This document shows positions 25,792 to 34,510 of a stretch of 64,000 nt of DNA, piece by piece; positions within the stretch are counted from its first letter, which is position 1, and every line of letters starts with the position of its first letter. The position numbers and the translations under genes were made by a program. Source of the DNA: Haloferax mediterranei ATCC 33500 (GTDB lineage Archaea > Halobacteriota > Halobacteria > Halobacteriales > Haloferacaceae); contig NC_017944.1 in NCBI RefSeq assembly GCF_000306765.2, positions 248,001 to 312,000 of the forward strand, written 5' to 3'. Below the pieces are notes generated by a model, which saw only the letters and a list, made by a program, of their open reading frames with translations, ran no database searches and was not told the DNA's origin.

Positions 25792-26610
25792 TTAGAACAA
25801 CGACCGATAGCCGAACCCGTGTCCAGTTGTCCACGTGATTTCATGGTCTTCGCCAGTGTGGACTGTCTCGACAGTTGTCGCCACCGACCGTACGCCATCG
25901 GCAAGGCCTTCCCATCCAAGTGTATATCTCCCATGCGAACCGAGTTCTGTGGACTCACGGAAAGGCGGGCTATCGGTAATGCGTCCTGTGGGGAGTTTGA
26001 ATGTGGCATTACCGTTGTCAAGTTCGACATCGACGCGTGATGACGAATCGGCTGCTGTCGTTCCCGTGAGTCCCGGGTTTTCGATGCGCGCTGACCCCGT
26101 CTCCATACCAACTTTGAGGTAATGCGTCCGAAGAGGTTCTGTGACGAGGTGGAACGGGTCGGCAACGTACGTCAAATTACGATTGTCGGCGGCGGCCCAC
26201 AGGAGGTGTCGGTAACGCGTCTCGTCAGATTTAGTCTCAACGCGGTACGTCACGGCCGCCGAGTCAACGCTACAACTGCCATCGAATGCGTCTTCATCAT
26301 CGTATTGTTTCGACATGTTCTTGGTGTCGGCTGTGACGAACCCGTCGTATGTCGGGTCTCCGGTACCGAATACCCCGGCGTCACCGTACCGGTCAGTCAT
26401 CTTCTGGACGTACTCACGGAATTCGTCTTCGCCCATCAGCAGCTGTTTTTTGTCTAACGAGAGCGTGTTATAACTGCCGCCACCGCTCTTTGTCATGATG
26501 TCGTCATCTGTCGCTGTGGCAACTCCGACGAGACCACTGGACGCTACCGTTCCGACACCGATTGTTTTGAGGACCGTTCGTCGGGTGCTGGAGGTTTCGT
26601 TAGGGGACAC
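25792..26610 (-). CDS. Tat-exported protein of unknown function
   Basis: The protein is about 272 residues from GTG 26610. It has a twin-arginine signal (STRRTVLKTIGVGTVASS) with a likely Ala-x-Ala cleavage near residue 33. The mature part begins with acidic and glycine-rich sequence and is mostly polar, with one Cys pattern (DGSCSVDS). I recognise no enzyme family. GTG 26610 is favoured because a TATA-like TTTTTAAC lies about 28 nt upstream (26633-26642); a TTG at 26616 is possible. It flanks the origin, so it may be cargo of the replicon. Confidence 0.7.
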   Translation of the reverse strand: MSPNETSSTRRTVLKTIGVGTVASSGLVGVATATDDDIMTKSGGGSYNTLSLDKKQLLMGEDEFREYVQKMTDRYGDAGVFGTGDPTYDGFVTADTKNMSKQYDDEDAFDGSCSVDSAAVTYRVETKSDETRYRHLLWAAADNRNLTYVADPFHLVTEPLRTHYLKVGMETGSARIENPGLTGTTAADSSSRVDVELDNGNATFKLPTGRITDSPPFRESTELGSHGRYTLGWEGLADGVRSVATTVETVHTGEDHEITWTTGHGFGYRSLF

Positions 26611-26879
26611 ACACAAACTATCTCGCCATAATGTTAAAAAATTACCACAAATTCTCTCCCGTTTACAGCTTCAGAGAGCGGTTTGATTCGGGTCAGTTCC
26701 TACCTAGAGGGACCCCTGAACACTCTCGAACATATCTTGGAAACTAGTTTCTCTTCACCGATTACGTGTCGGCTTCGAACCCTTACGGGCGTAACTATCG
26801 GGTAAGCGTGAGAGATGGCGCAGGTTATAGCGCAACTGACCAGTGTTGCTACTCCCAAGCGGTGAACTCAGCGAGGTCT

Positions 26880-27580
26880 CAGTTGGTTAGTCTGGCGGAA
26901 CCAACGCCGAAGCGACGATCTCGACACAGTCGCCCGTAGTCAGCACAGGTGCATAGTCCATCTCCCCATCGACGCCAGCTTTCAGCAAGAAGTCGGTGAG
27001 CCGCCAGATGTTGTACAGCAGCACGGCGAACACGAAGTAGAACAGCCGGACGCAATAGTCCTTCGAGGAGGTCTTCGCGAGGAAATCGCCTCTTGATGGA
27101 TCTGTACTCGTTTTCGATCTGCCATCGTCGACTATACCGACGACAGAACGTCTCAGCTTTGTCGGGTACGACTCGGAGATTCGTCGCAAAGACAGTCGTT
27201 CCTTCGCCGCTCGCCGACGGCACGTACAAGAGTCACATCGGATGCGATCCCGCCTCGACGTGGACGGAGGCCGGCCCAACAGCTACCTCTTGGTCGTCGT
27301 CGTCCATCCGCTTGAGTACGTCCCGCTTGGAGCTGGTGTTCCGTTTCGGGATGAGGTAGTTTCCATTCAGGTTCGAGAGCGTCTGAAACACTCCCATCGA
27401 ATCGAACTCCCGATAACAGAGCACCGTCTCGACAGGGATGCTTTCTGCCTTTAAGTGACCGGGCAGCTAATGTTCGATATGTCTCGCATCCAGTTGCAGG
27501 TCAATGGCCTGCCGATGGATGATTGGCTAGCCGACACCTTGACCGAGTTCCCGGACGCGATGGGTTCACTATAGTAGCGT
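26880..27580 (-). pseudogene. Broken IS4-type (DDE) transposase
   Basis: Three pieces in different frames make up the C-terminal half of a DDE transposase. One begins about 27480 with SIPVETVLCYREFDSMGVFQ. The next holds the Y-x2-R-W-x-I-E-x2-Y-R signature (RRYSRRWQIENEYRSIKR, near 27120). The last reads LFYFVFAVLLYNIWRLTDF (near 27010-26960) to a stop near 26887. At least one frameshift and one in-frame stop inactivate it. The N-terminal half with the first catalytic Asp is missing, and a MITE-like palindrome begins where it breaks off. Confidence 0.8.
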
Positions 27581-27652
27581 TTGCAAGTCATTGTACACTA
27601 GATCGACCGCTGTCGTGTGATTGGATGTGTCACCAGTTACAAACGCTACTAT
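27571..27652. mobile_element. MITE-like palindrome, copy 1
   Basis: The 82-bp element begins ATAGTAGCGTTTGCAAGTCA and ends with the inverted CACCAGTTACAAACGCTACT. Its arms pair over most of their length. It separates the transposase remnant from an oxidoreductase gene. Two further copies lie at 29042 and 32188. Confidence 0.8.
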
Positions 27653-27719
27653 CGGAGAAGAGCCAGTCATTCCTGCTGCTTCCACATTAACTATTCATAT
27701 AACTAACAAACAATATCTG

Positions 27720-28733
27720 ATGCGTGTCGCAGCTTTCAGCGATTTCACTGGCCCAAATAGCATTTCGATTATCGATCGGCCAATACCTGAACCCGATAGA
27801 CATGAGGCTGTGGTCGAAGTCGAGGCGTGTGCGATCAATCGTCACGACCTCTGGATTCTCGAAGGTGATTCAGCGGTGATAGATACGAGCGACCTGCCGT
27901 TCGTTAGTGGTCTTGACCTCGCAGGAACTGTCCAGAACATCGGTGAAGACGTTACTGGCGTCGAGTCCGGTGACCGTGTAGTACTCTGCCCGAACGTAAC
28001 GTGCGGGACATGTCGCTACTGTCGGGAGGGTCCGGAAAATCTCTGTGAAAATCACTCGCTCTATCACGGAGGACTTGCCGAGGCTGCCCGGGTACAGGCT
28101 GACCGTCTCGTCCCCCTTCCGGATTCCGTGAGTACGGTTGAAGCGGCCGCTCTGCCGACAGCCTACATGACCGCGTACCATATGCTTCGCCGACTAGAAA
28201 CCGGACCGACTGACCTCGTGTTTATTCCCGGTGTGACTGGAGGTGTCGGGGTCGCCGGTGTGCAACTCGTAGCCTCCCTTGGTGCCCACAGCATCGGGAC
28301 GTCTTCGTCTCAAGTAAAACTCGACCGCCTCAAATCGCTCGGCCTTGACTACGCAATCAAAAGCACTGACCCAAACGAGATTGAGGATGCGGTCACTAAC
28401 ATCGGCTCGGTTGACGGTGTGCTTAACCACCTCGGAGGAGAGTACACCCAGCTTGGGTTGGATGTATTGCGTCGTGATGGCCGGATGGCGGTCTGCGGGC
28501 GGACAGCTGGTAATAAATCTGTAATCGACATCCCTGATCTATTCCTCGGCCACAAACGCGTCATCGGGAGTACAATGGGAACGCAGCGTGACTTGGAGAC
28601 CCTGATAGGACTGGTTGCATCCGGTTCTCTCACACCGGAGATCGACGAAACCTACTCGCTTGAGGATACTGAAGCGGCGTTCGTGGCGATGCAGGACCGC
28701 GAGAGCGTCGGAAAGCTCGTTGTCACCCCCTAG
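27720..28733 (+). CDS. Zinc-type alcohol dehydrogenase/quinone reductase-like (MDR)
   Basis: The 337-residue protein has the medium-chain dehydrogenase layout. The GroES-like N-terminal domain contains the structural-zinc cysteines CPNVTCGTCRYCREGPENLC (about 92-111), and the nucleotide-binding fold carries VFIPGVTGGVGVAGVQLV. I chose ATG 27720; the longer frame to 27621 runs into the MITE and is rejected. It likely oxidises or reduces an alcohol, aldehyde or quinone with NAD(P). Its neighbours are mobile remnants, so it may have been acquired. Confidence 0.88.
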   Translation: MRVAAFSDFTGPNSISIIDRPIPEPDRHEAVVEVEACAINRHDLWILEGDSAVIDTSDLPFVSGLDLAGTVQNIGEDVTGVESGDRVVLCPNVTCGTCRYCREGPENLCENHSLYHGGLAEAARVQADRLVPLPDSVSTVEAAALPTAYMTAYHMLRRLETGPTDLVFIPGVTGGVGVAGVQLVASLGAHSIGTSSSQVKLDRLKSLGLDYAIKSTDPNEIEDAVTNIGSVDGVLNHLGGEYTQLGLDVLRRDGRMAVCGRTAGNKSVIDIPDLFLGHKRVIGSTMGTQRDLETLIGLVASGSLTPEIDETYSLEDTEAAFVAMQDRESVGKLVVTP

Positions 28734-28768
28734 TTCATTCTTTCTAAATAGAACGGTCAGAATAGAGG

Positions 28769-28900
28769 TTACCCATACGTGACGCTCAGTCCACTATCAA
28801 CAGAAATGATTTGACCAGTCGTCCACTTGACATCACGGTTCACTAAGTAAGCGATCCAGTCTGCTATGTCTTTTGAATCACCGCGTCGTGATAACGGAAT
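28769..28900 (-). pseudogene. C-terminal fragment of a short-chain dehydrogenase
   Basis: The minus strand reads IPLSRRGDSKDIADWIAYLV, then NRDVKWTTGQIISVDSG and a stop. This is the C-terminal GQ-x5-DGG-like region of SDR enzymes. No start or Rossmann part is present, so it is a remnant of about 43 codons. The remaining sequence to 29408 holds a MITE copy and one Orc-type repeat but no gene. Confidence 0.75.
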
Positions 28901-29041
28901 CTAATCGCGCTCTTGAGCCTTCTTGTTGCTCCTTGAAGACACAACCTCGGAGGATGGTTTTGATGCGTGCATTCTGTTCCCAGTAGCTGACTATGAAACG
29001 GGTGCAGTACCGCAGTTCCCCTTATCACTCAGAAAACGTTT

Positions 29042-29127
29042 CTATAGTAGCGTTTGCAAGTCATTGCACACTCGCTCGACCGCTGTCGTGCGATCGGATG
29101 TGTCACCAGTTGCAAACGCTACTATAG
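29042..29127. mobile_element. MITE-like palindrome, copy 2
   Basis: The 86-bp element has perfect terminal repeats: CTATAGTAGCGTTTGCAA and TTGCAAACGCTACTATAG. The interior holds GACCGCTGTCGTGCGATCGG. It is the best preserved of the three copies. Confidence 0.85.
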
Positions 29128-29296
29128 CTCACCTTTCTAACCGTTCGAAAATCACCGGACGCTACCCTAATCAGTTAGTCACTGAATGAAACGAAGGCAC
29201 GCATCAGATCCCAAACTCCGAAACTGTGGTTCTCCTCATCTCGATTCAATAATATCGTCGTATGAAGTTTATACTGTACAACGCTGAGAGGACCGG

Positions 29297-29318
29297 AAAC
29301 AGCGGACATCGTGGTGTC
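29297..29318 (-). repeat. Orc-associated repeat, reverse orientation (distal)
   Basis: AACAGCGGACATCGTGGTGT, two mismatches; it stands about 90 nt before the eIF1A-like gene, 3.6 kb from the origin cluster. Confidence 0.7.
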
Positions 29319-29408
29319 CAATCGGATTTTTAGTGTGATACTTGTGTGGGTGACTCATGCTACCGCGTGTATCCGATAAGTTATCCGTCTTCGTCTCTGA
29401 ATAAGACT

Positions 29409-29693
29409 GTGAGTGAAAATCAAGGGCGTCGAAATCTTCGAATGCCCAACGACAACGAACTGTTCGCAGTCGTCACTGAGCACAACGGTGGTAATCACGT
29501 TCGAATCCGCTGTGAGGACGGAGAGAACCGAATGGGACGCATTCCCGGCCGGATGAAATACCGAACGTGGATTAACGAGGGCGACGTCGTGCTCGTCGAA
29601 CCATGGGACTGGCAGGACGAGAAAGCCAACATCGAATGGCGCTACACCGGCGAAGACGCGGACCAACTCCGACGCGAAGGCCACATCCAGTAA
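29409..29693 (+). CDS. Translation initiation factor aIF1A paralogue
   Basis: The protein is 94 residues from GTG 29409, the normal aIF1A length; an ATG at 29442 would give a shorter form. It has the OB-fold sequence FAVVTEHNGGNHVRIRCEDG (about 18-37), GRIPGRMKYRTWINEGDVVL (about 44-63) and EPWDWQDEKANIEWRY, all signatures of archaeal IF1A, which binds the ribosomal A site during initiation. Differences such as HNGGNH and NRMG where the main haloarchaeal copy usually has a different loop suggest a divergent second copy. An Orc-type repeat lies upstream. Confidence 0.88.
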   Translation: MSENQGRRNLRMPNDNELFAVVTEHNGGNHVRIRCEDGENRMGRIPGRMKYRTWINEGDVVLVEPWDWQDEKANIEWRYTGEDADQLRREGHIQ

Positions 29694-29839
29694 CCATTCT
29701 CTCGAAAGGGGAGTTTATCTTAATAGCTCGCTGAGACGTGCGTCTCGAATTGTAGTTCGACATATCTGACTGCTTGTCGCCGGTTGTTACTTACTTAGAG
29801 AGCACCAATCTCGTCAATCGAGCGAGTAGCTCTCACTAC

Positions 29840-30880
29840 ATGCCCATGCACGTCGTCGAATTAACCGAACCCAGGAACTTCGAGCACAGCAAACGTCCAC
29901 GGCCTACCCCAAATTCGGGCGAGGTACTCGTCCAAATCAGACACGTCGGTATCTGCGGCTCGGACGTACACTACTTCGAGCACGGCCGTATCGGCGACTA
30001 CGTCGTCGAATCACCGCTCATCTTAGGCCACGAGAGCGCCGGCGAAGTGGTCGAAGTTGGAAGCGGCGTCGACCATCTCAGCCCCGGCGACCGTGTTTCC
30101 CTCGAACCCGGAATCCCCTGCGGTGAGTGCGCCCGATGCCGCGCGGGGACGTACAACCTCTGTCCTGACGTGGTGTTTATGGCCACACCGCCGGACGACG
30201 GTGCATTCGCGGAGTTCGTCTCGTGGGATGCTGATTTCGCTTATCGGCTCCCGGAACCTGTGTCAACGCGTGCCGGCGCACTCTGTGAACCACTCAGCGT
30301 TGGCATCCATGCGACCCGGCGAGGCGAAATCGGTCTCGGAGATACTGTTCTCGTCACCGGTGCTGGTCCTATCGGGATGATGGTACTCAAAGCGGCCCGC
30401 GCGGCTGGTGCCAGCGATGTCCTCGTTTCCGATGTCGTCCCGTCGAAACTCGACCGCGCGCGAAACGCAGGTGCAGCAACCACGGTAAACGTCGCCGACG
30501 AAGACCTGACGGACGCAGTAGCAGCGTTCACTGACGGCGAAGGCGTCGATGTCGTTGTCGAGGCATCCGGTGCAGCGGCGGCTATCGCCTCGACTACCGA
30601 GGTGGTTCGACGGGGTGGGACGATTGTCTGTATCGGACTCTCTCAGAACGACGATATCCCAATCGCGACCAACGAACTCGTCGACAAGGAACTCGACCTC
30701 CGTGGGTCGTTCAGATTCAGGAACACGTACCACACTGCTATTTCGCTTCTCGAACAGGGAGCTATCGAGGTCGAAGATATCATCGACTTCGAGATGTCGA
30801 TGCGTGACCTCACCGCCGCGTTCGAACGGGCGCAAGAACCCGACGTGTGTAAGGGAATGGTGGAACTCCCCTCTGAGTGA
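29840..30880 (+). CDS. Zinc-dependent polyol/sugar dehydrogenase (MDR)
   Basis: The 346-residue protein resembles sorbitol/xylitol or galactitol dehydrogenases. The catalytic zinc region is GICGSDVHYFEHGRIG (about 36-51) with GHESAGEVVEVG, the structural zinc cysteines are CGECARCRAGTYNLC (about 94-108), and the NAD fold begins VLVTGAGPIGMMVLKAA. I chose ATG 29840; ATG 29846 is equally possible and the TTG at 29774 is rejected. It oxidises a polyol or sugar with NAD. It is followed by an Orc-type repeat. Confidence 0.92.
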   Translation: MPMHVVELTEPRNFEHSKRPRPTPNSGEVLVQIRHVGICGSDVHYFEHGRIGDYVVESPLILGHESAGEVVEVGSGVDHLSPGDRVSLEPGIPCGECARCRAGTYNLCPDVVFMATPPDDGAFAEFVSWDADFAYRLPEPVSTRAGALCEPLSVGIHATRRGEIGLGDTVLVTGAGPIGMMVLKAARAAGASDVLVSDVVPSKLDRARNAGAATTVNVADEDLTDAVAAFTDGEGVDVVVEASGAAAAIASTTEVVRRGGTIVCIGLSQNDDIPIATNELVDKELDLRGSFRFRNTYHTAISLLEQGAIEVEDIIDFEMSMRDLTAAFERAQEPDVCKGMVELPSE

Positions 30881-30898
30881 GCCTTTCTGGCCGCTTCG

Positions 30899-30919
30899 AA
30901 CAGCGGACATTGTGGTGTT
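30899..30919 (-). repeat. Orc-associated repeat, reverse orientation (distal)
   Basis: AACAGCGGACATTGTGGTGT, one mismatch to the consensus. It lies in the short gap between two convergent genes. Confidence 0.75.
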
Positions 30920-30936
30920 GTCTCTGCCGGAATCGG

Positions 30937-31419
30937 TCACTCAAACACGTCGACGAAGCGGGGGTCAGAAAGCGTTCGCAACGCCGATGGTGTGAGCCGA
31001 AATACCGCTTCTGGAGTCCCCGCGGCGGCCCATATCTCTTCGAATGTGTCGAACGTCGGATCGGCGAGTACGGGGCACTCAGTTGCGTGACAGGTGGGTG
31101 GCACGCCGCCGATGCTCCAACCAGTCGCGCGTTTCACCTCGGATGCACCCGCGCTTTGGACTGCATCCGCCTCGACGCCGAACTCGGCACCTAACGCGGC
31201 TTCATCGACGCGATTGGCTCCGCTCGTGAGGACAATCACTGTCTCGTCGCCGACGCGCATCACGATGCTCTTGACGATTTGCGCAACGTCGCACCCGATT
31301 GCTGCCGCCGCATCGCTCGCCGTCTTCGTTCCTTCAGGGAACTCTTCGATGGCCGCTTCGAAGCCGTGGGCCTCCTGTACTTGCGTGGCGAACTGTCGCG
31401 CCGTGGGATGCATACGCAC
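30937..31419 (-). CDS. YbaK/EbsC-type aminoacyl-tRNA deacylase
   Basis: The 160-residue protein has the YbaK fold: CDVAQIVKSIVMRV (about 44-57) with the invariant lysine, VIVLTSGANRVDEAAL, and GVPPTCHA with FVFDTFEEIWAAAGTPEAVF-like C-terminal sequence (FEEIWAAAGTPEAVFRLTP). Members hydrolyse mischarged tRNAs such as Cys-tRNAPro. The gene is convergent with the polyol dehydrogenase. Confidence 0.88.
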   Translation of the reverse strand: MRMHPTARQFATQVQEAHGFEAAIEEFPEGTKTASDAAAAIGCDVAQIVKSIVMRVGDETVIVLTSGANRVDEAALGAEFGVEADAVQSAGASEVKRATGWSIGGVPPTCHATECPVLADPTFDTFEEIWAAAGTPEAVFRLTPSALRTLSDPRFVDVFE

Positions 31420-31563
31420 CGCTTCTGCGGCTTCCGATAAGAACGTTCGCCGCCGGGCAGGATTTGTATCGGGATAATGTCGGCTCTCACAGATGTAATT
31501 TCGAATAAAATTTCGTGTCTGGTTCGAGTTTATTGTTCAGCGATTGCTGCTTCGATTACGAAT

Positions 31564-31989
31564 TTAGGCGGTGTAGGTCCACTTCTGCAGGGTTGCAGAG
31601 GTGGAACCTGACTCGGAGGTCCAGATGACGCGGATGGTTTCGCCACCAGTTAACGGGTTGCTGGAGGTCGTAACATCTGCGCTGTCACCGGCATTGATTG
31701 TATCGTCTGTCCACGAGACTGTAGCACTCGAGTCGACGCCGTCACCGGTAACCGAGACTCGGTCTGCATCGATAGGGTCACCACTCTCGTGGGTGATTGT
31801 CACCGTTTCTGCTCCGTCGTAGTCGAAGCTGAAACTCGCCTGCGGTGCCGAGTTGCCGACTTGGTCGCCGAGACCAAGGACGAACGTCCCAATGACGGCG
31901 GCGAGGATGACGGTAATCGCGACCATCAGGATGACCCCGATGACCGGCGAAACTGCACGTGACTCTGTGAAGATTCTCTTGATGTTCAT
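31564..31989 (-). CDS. pilA: PilA-type type IV pilin
   Basis: The 141-residue protein starts MNIKRIFTESRAVSPVIGVI, a prepilin signal with cleavage expected after Ala12, followed by the highly conserved H-domain LMVAITVILAAVIGTFVLGL. This H-domain is nearly invariant among Haloferax PilA proteins, which form adhesion pili. The mature head is small and Ser/Thr-rich. I chose the start at 31989; the longer frame enters a MITE-flanked region. A pilus assembly operon lies just upstream on the same strand. Confidence 0.95.
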   Translation of the reverse strand: MNIKRIFTESRAVSPVIGVILMVAITVILAAVIGTFVLGLGDQVGNSAPQASFSFDYDGAETVTITHESGDPIDADRVSVTGDGVDSSATVSWTDDTINAGDSADVTTSSNPLTGGETIRVIWTSESGSTSATLQKWTYTA

Positions 31990-32187
31990 GATGTTTCTCC
32001 TAGGCACGTCGGGCGACAGACGGTCGTTCAAAAAATGTGAATCGACACTTGGGTAGTCTGGCGCTCGAAACCTTATGGTTATCAGAACGTTCTCCATAGA
32101 TATAAATTCACGCTGAGAGATCATTTCACTCGTCATGGGCACCGACTGATGACCTCCCGACTCGCGGCGCTGTGGCTCCGTGGTAGA

Positions 32188-32272
32188 TGTAGTTGCGTTT
32201 GCAACTGGTGACACAGCCGACCGCACGACAGCGGTCGGTCGAGTGTGTACTGACTTGCAAACGCTACTATAA
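32188..32272. mobile_element. MITE-like palindrome, copy 3
   Basis: The element begins ATGTAGTTGCGTTTGCAACT and ends ACTTGCAAACGCTACTATAA, in the opposite orientation to copies 1 and 2. The centre (CCGACCGCACGACAGCGGTC) forms its own hairpin. It lies in the 429-nt gap between the pilus operon and pilA, where I see no gene. Confidence 0.8.
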
Positions 32273-32418
32273 TTCGATTCGAACGTTCAGAGGTGGTACT
32301 CGCGACTATCTGGATGGTACTGGTAACCGGTGAGACACTAGTAACTGGTGAGAGTGTGACCGAGGTGTGGGTGTCGTCTGGGCACCCTATGCTCGGCGGA
32401 ACCGTCGGCACCGTCCGG

Positions 32419-33150
32419 TCATCTGTACGCCACGTCGATGTCCGTGGCCGTCACGTACACTCGTTCCGTGTTCACAGAACAGGTCAACGTGTCCCCCGAG
32501 ATGGGACCGCACGTGACGCCGTCGCGCGCCTCGAAGGTCCGTCGCCACGCTTCTGCGCGGGGCGACGTAATCGAGATATCCACGTCGTGGGGTGTGTTCT
32601 CGGCGACCACGACGCGAGCGTCTTTTCGAACCGTCACGACTCTCATCGTCCCCTCGACGCCGCTCGGGCCGCTTCCCTGCTGGAGGTTGACGATGGGAAG
32701 GACGACGCTTCGGTTCGAGACAAGCAGTCGTGGTTCGCTAGCCATCACGACACCATCGCCGTCGTCGCGGACGACCGCACCGTTGACGTAGACGAGTTCC
32801 GTCCCCTCGCCGGACCGATAGACGAGGGGCCTGACGGTTTGCGTCTCCGAGAACGAGTCTCCACCGGCATCTGTCCCGTTCACTGTGACAGTTATCGGCT
32901 CACCGAGAGCGAATTGACCCTCGGTGAGGCGGAGACGCGTCGACCTACTTGGGGCGTCGTTCCGGACGAGGTCGTCGACGTTGTCGGCTAGCGACTCCAT
33001 TCCGCGCTCGACGTTCGAGACGCGCTGGTGGTCCTCGATGTCCGCGATGGCTGGATACACCGTCATGGAGACGAGGACGATTGCCAGCATGACCACGCCG
33101 AAAATCAAGGCGAATCCCATCGTTTCGGACACCGCTCTGTCGTCAGTCAC
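32419..33150 (-). CDS. Pilin-like membrane protein (operon gene 7)
   Basis: The 243-residue protein starts with GTG 33150 (VTDDRAVSETMGFAL), a prepilin-like signal followed by the helix FGVVMLAIVLVSMTVYPAI. The exported part is beta-rich, with a CGPISGDTLTC pair near the C-terminus (about 220-230) that may form a disulfide. I chose the GTG because it lies in the 8-nt overlap CGTGACTGA with the previous gene. It resembles the haloarchaeal DUF7289 group found with pilB/pilC genes (recalled). It is probably a minor pilin. Confidence 0.8.
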   Translation of the reverse strand: MTDDRAVSETMGFALIFGVVMLAIVLVSMTVYPAIADIEDHQRVSNVERGMESLADNVDDLVRNDAPSRSTRLRLTEGQFALGEPITVTVNGTDAGGDSFSETQTVRPLVYRSGEGTELVYVNGAVVRDDGDGVVMASEPRLLVSNRSVVLPIVNLQQGSGPSGVEGTMRVVTVRKDARVVVAENTPHDVDISITSPRAEAWRRTFEARDGVTCGPISGDTLTCSVNTERVYVTATDIDVAYR

Positions 33151-33586
33151 GGAGGACCACCCCCTCGGATGTCCCCGAATCGTACTCGATGTCGACAGGA
33201 CCACCGCGGACGGTACCTGATTCTATCGGCGTTTGCGACTGGAACCTGACTCTCACCACGACATCCGGGTCGGAACTCTGAAGCGTGAGTTGGTACAGGT
33301 CACCACCGATGGGTGAGACGGTAATCGTGTATCGACTCCCGACCGCCCGATCCGGGAGGTCACTCCGAAGGCTGACCGAACTGCCTGTCTGGCTTGCGAG
33401 TCCATCGACGGTAGTCAGGTCGTTTGCGAGTCGGTTGCCGACGACGTCGAGTTGCGAGCGGACGCCGCGTTCTTGTTGGTCGGTTACGAGGCCACCGACG
33501 CCGAACACCAGTGTCGACACGAGAATCGATACGACACCGAGCAGCATCACGTAGTTCAGCGCGATGGTGGTGGCGCGGTCAGTCAT
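33143..33586 (-). CDS. Pilin-like membrane protein (operon gene 6)
   Basis: The 147-residue protein starts MTDRATTIALNYVMLLGVVS at an ATG that overlaps the previous stop by 8 nt (ATGACTGA). One N-terminal helix anchors a beta-rich domain with YTITVSPIGGDLYQLTLQSS. It matches the pseudopilin-like pattern of this operon. It is co-translated with genes on both sides. Confidence 0.8.
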   Translation of the reverse strand: MTDRATTIALNYVMLLGVVSILVSTLVFGVGGLVTDQQERGVRSQLDVVGNRLANDLTTVDGLASQTGSSVSLRSDLPDRAVGSRYTITVSPIGGDLYQLTLQSSDPDVVVRVRFQSQTPIESGTVRGGPVDIEYDSGTSEGVVLRD

Positions 33587-34505
33587 CGCTCTCACCCGGA
33601 ACGACTCGAAGCGCTGTCGTGTTGTACATCAGCTGTGGCGTCTCGTATGTTACCGACACGTTCGTCGAGTAGATACTCGGCGAGACGGTCGGCCCTCCGG
33701 CGGCGTACCGCGTGTCGTTCGTGACGCTCGTATCGACTTCCTGTTCGTACGTGCCTTCGCCCAGACTCCCGTTTTCGTAGGAGATACTGTACGGACCGGA
33801 GAGCCCGTCAGCGAACCCGGGGAACGAACACGCCCCGTCGTCCATCGTTCCCGCGGAGAGGTTGACGACGGCTGAATCGGCTGCCACGCGGCAGGTGTCC
33901 GTGCCGCTCGGTGCGACGACGGTCATCTCGATTTCCGAGCCGTCCTCCGTGAACGACGCTCGCCACGTGTCACTCCCGTCGTCCGCGACGATTTCGAAGC
34001 ACCCGCTCGAACAGTCCGACGACAGGCTCGTTCGCGAGACGTTCATCCGGTAATCTCGCGTCTGTGTGACCGACGATGCGAGTGTCCAGTTTTCGGTCCC
34101 GGTCGCGTCAGAGAAATCCCGAGTCGTCGTCTGTTCGATTCGGGAACCCCGCTCCATACTCCTGTAGTTGACCGACGTGCTGACTCCTTCTCCTGCGCTT
34201 CCGCGAGCGGCCACCGCGTCCCAGTCGTTCACGGCGGTTTTGAGGGCGTCTTTGAGGTCGGCGTAGGAGGTGTTGTTACGGCGGTTGACTGACTCGACAG
34301 TGCCGCCGACACCGCGGCGAACGCTGTGTTCGAACCGGACGGCGTCCCGTCCGTCGTGGACGTCGGTGCTTTCCGTCGCGAGGGTCTCGGTCTGCGCTGC
34401 CCCGTTCAGAACCAGCGCCAGCGACAGGACGAGCACCGCGATTGCGAACGCCCCCACGAGGAGGAGTTGAGCGCGGTCACGGCCGCTAGCGGTGTCTCGA
34501 ACCAT
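33579..34505 (-). CDS. Pilin-like membrane protein (operon gene 5)
   Basis: The protein is about 308 residues. It starts MVRDTASGRDRAQLLLVGAF with a hydrophobic helix (about 14-36), and the long outer part is Ser/Thr/Asn-rich with several N-x-S/T sites and a CSSGC motif (about 182-186). ATG 34505 stands 5 nt after the previous stop; ATG 34523 would overlap it by 13 nt. It is likely a surface-exposed minor pilin or adhesin. Confidence 0.8.
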   Translation of the reverse strand: MVRDTASGRDRAQLLLVGAFAIAVLVLSLALVLNGAAQTETLATESTDVHDGRDAVRFEHSVRRGVGGTVESVNRRNNTSYADLKDALKTAVNDWDAVAARGSAGEGVSTSVNYRSMERGSRIEQTTTRDFSDATGTENWTLASSVTQTRDYRMNVSRTSLSSDCSSGCFEIVADDGSDTWRASFTEDGSEIEMTVVAPSGTDTCRVAADSAVVNLSAGTMDDGACSFPGFADGLSGPYSISYENGSLGEGTYEQEVDTSVTNDTRYAAGGPTVSPSIYSTNVSVTYETPQLMYNTTALRVVPGESDD

Positions 34506-34510
34506 CGGAT

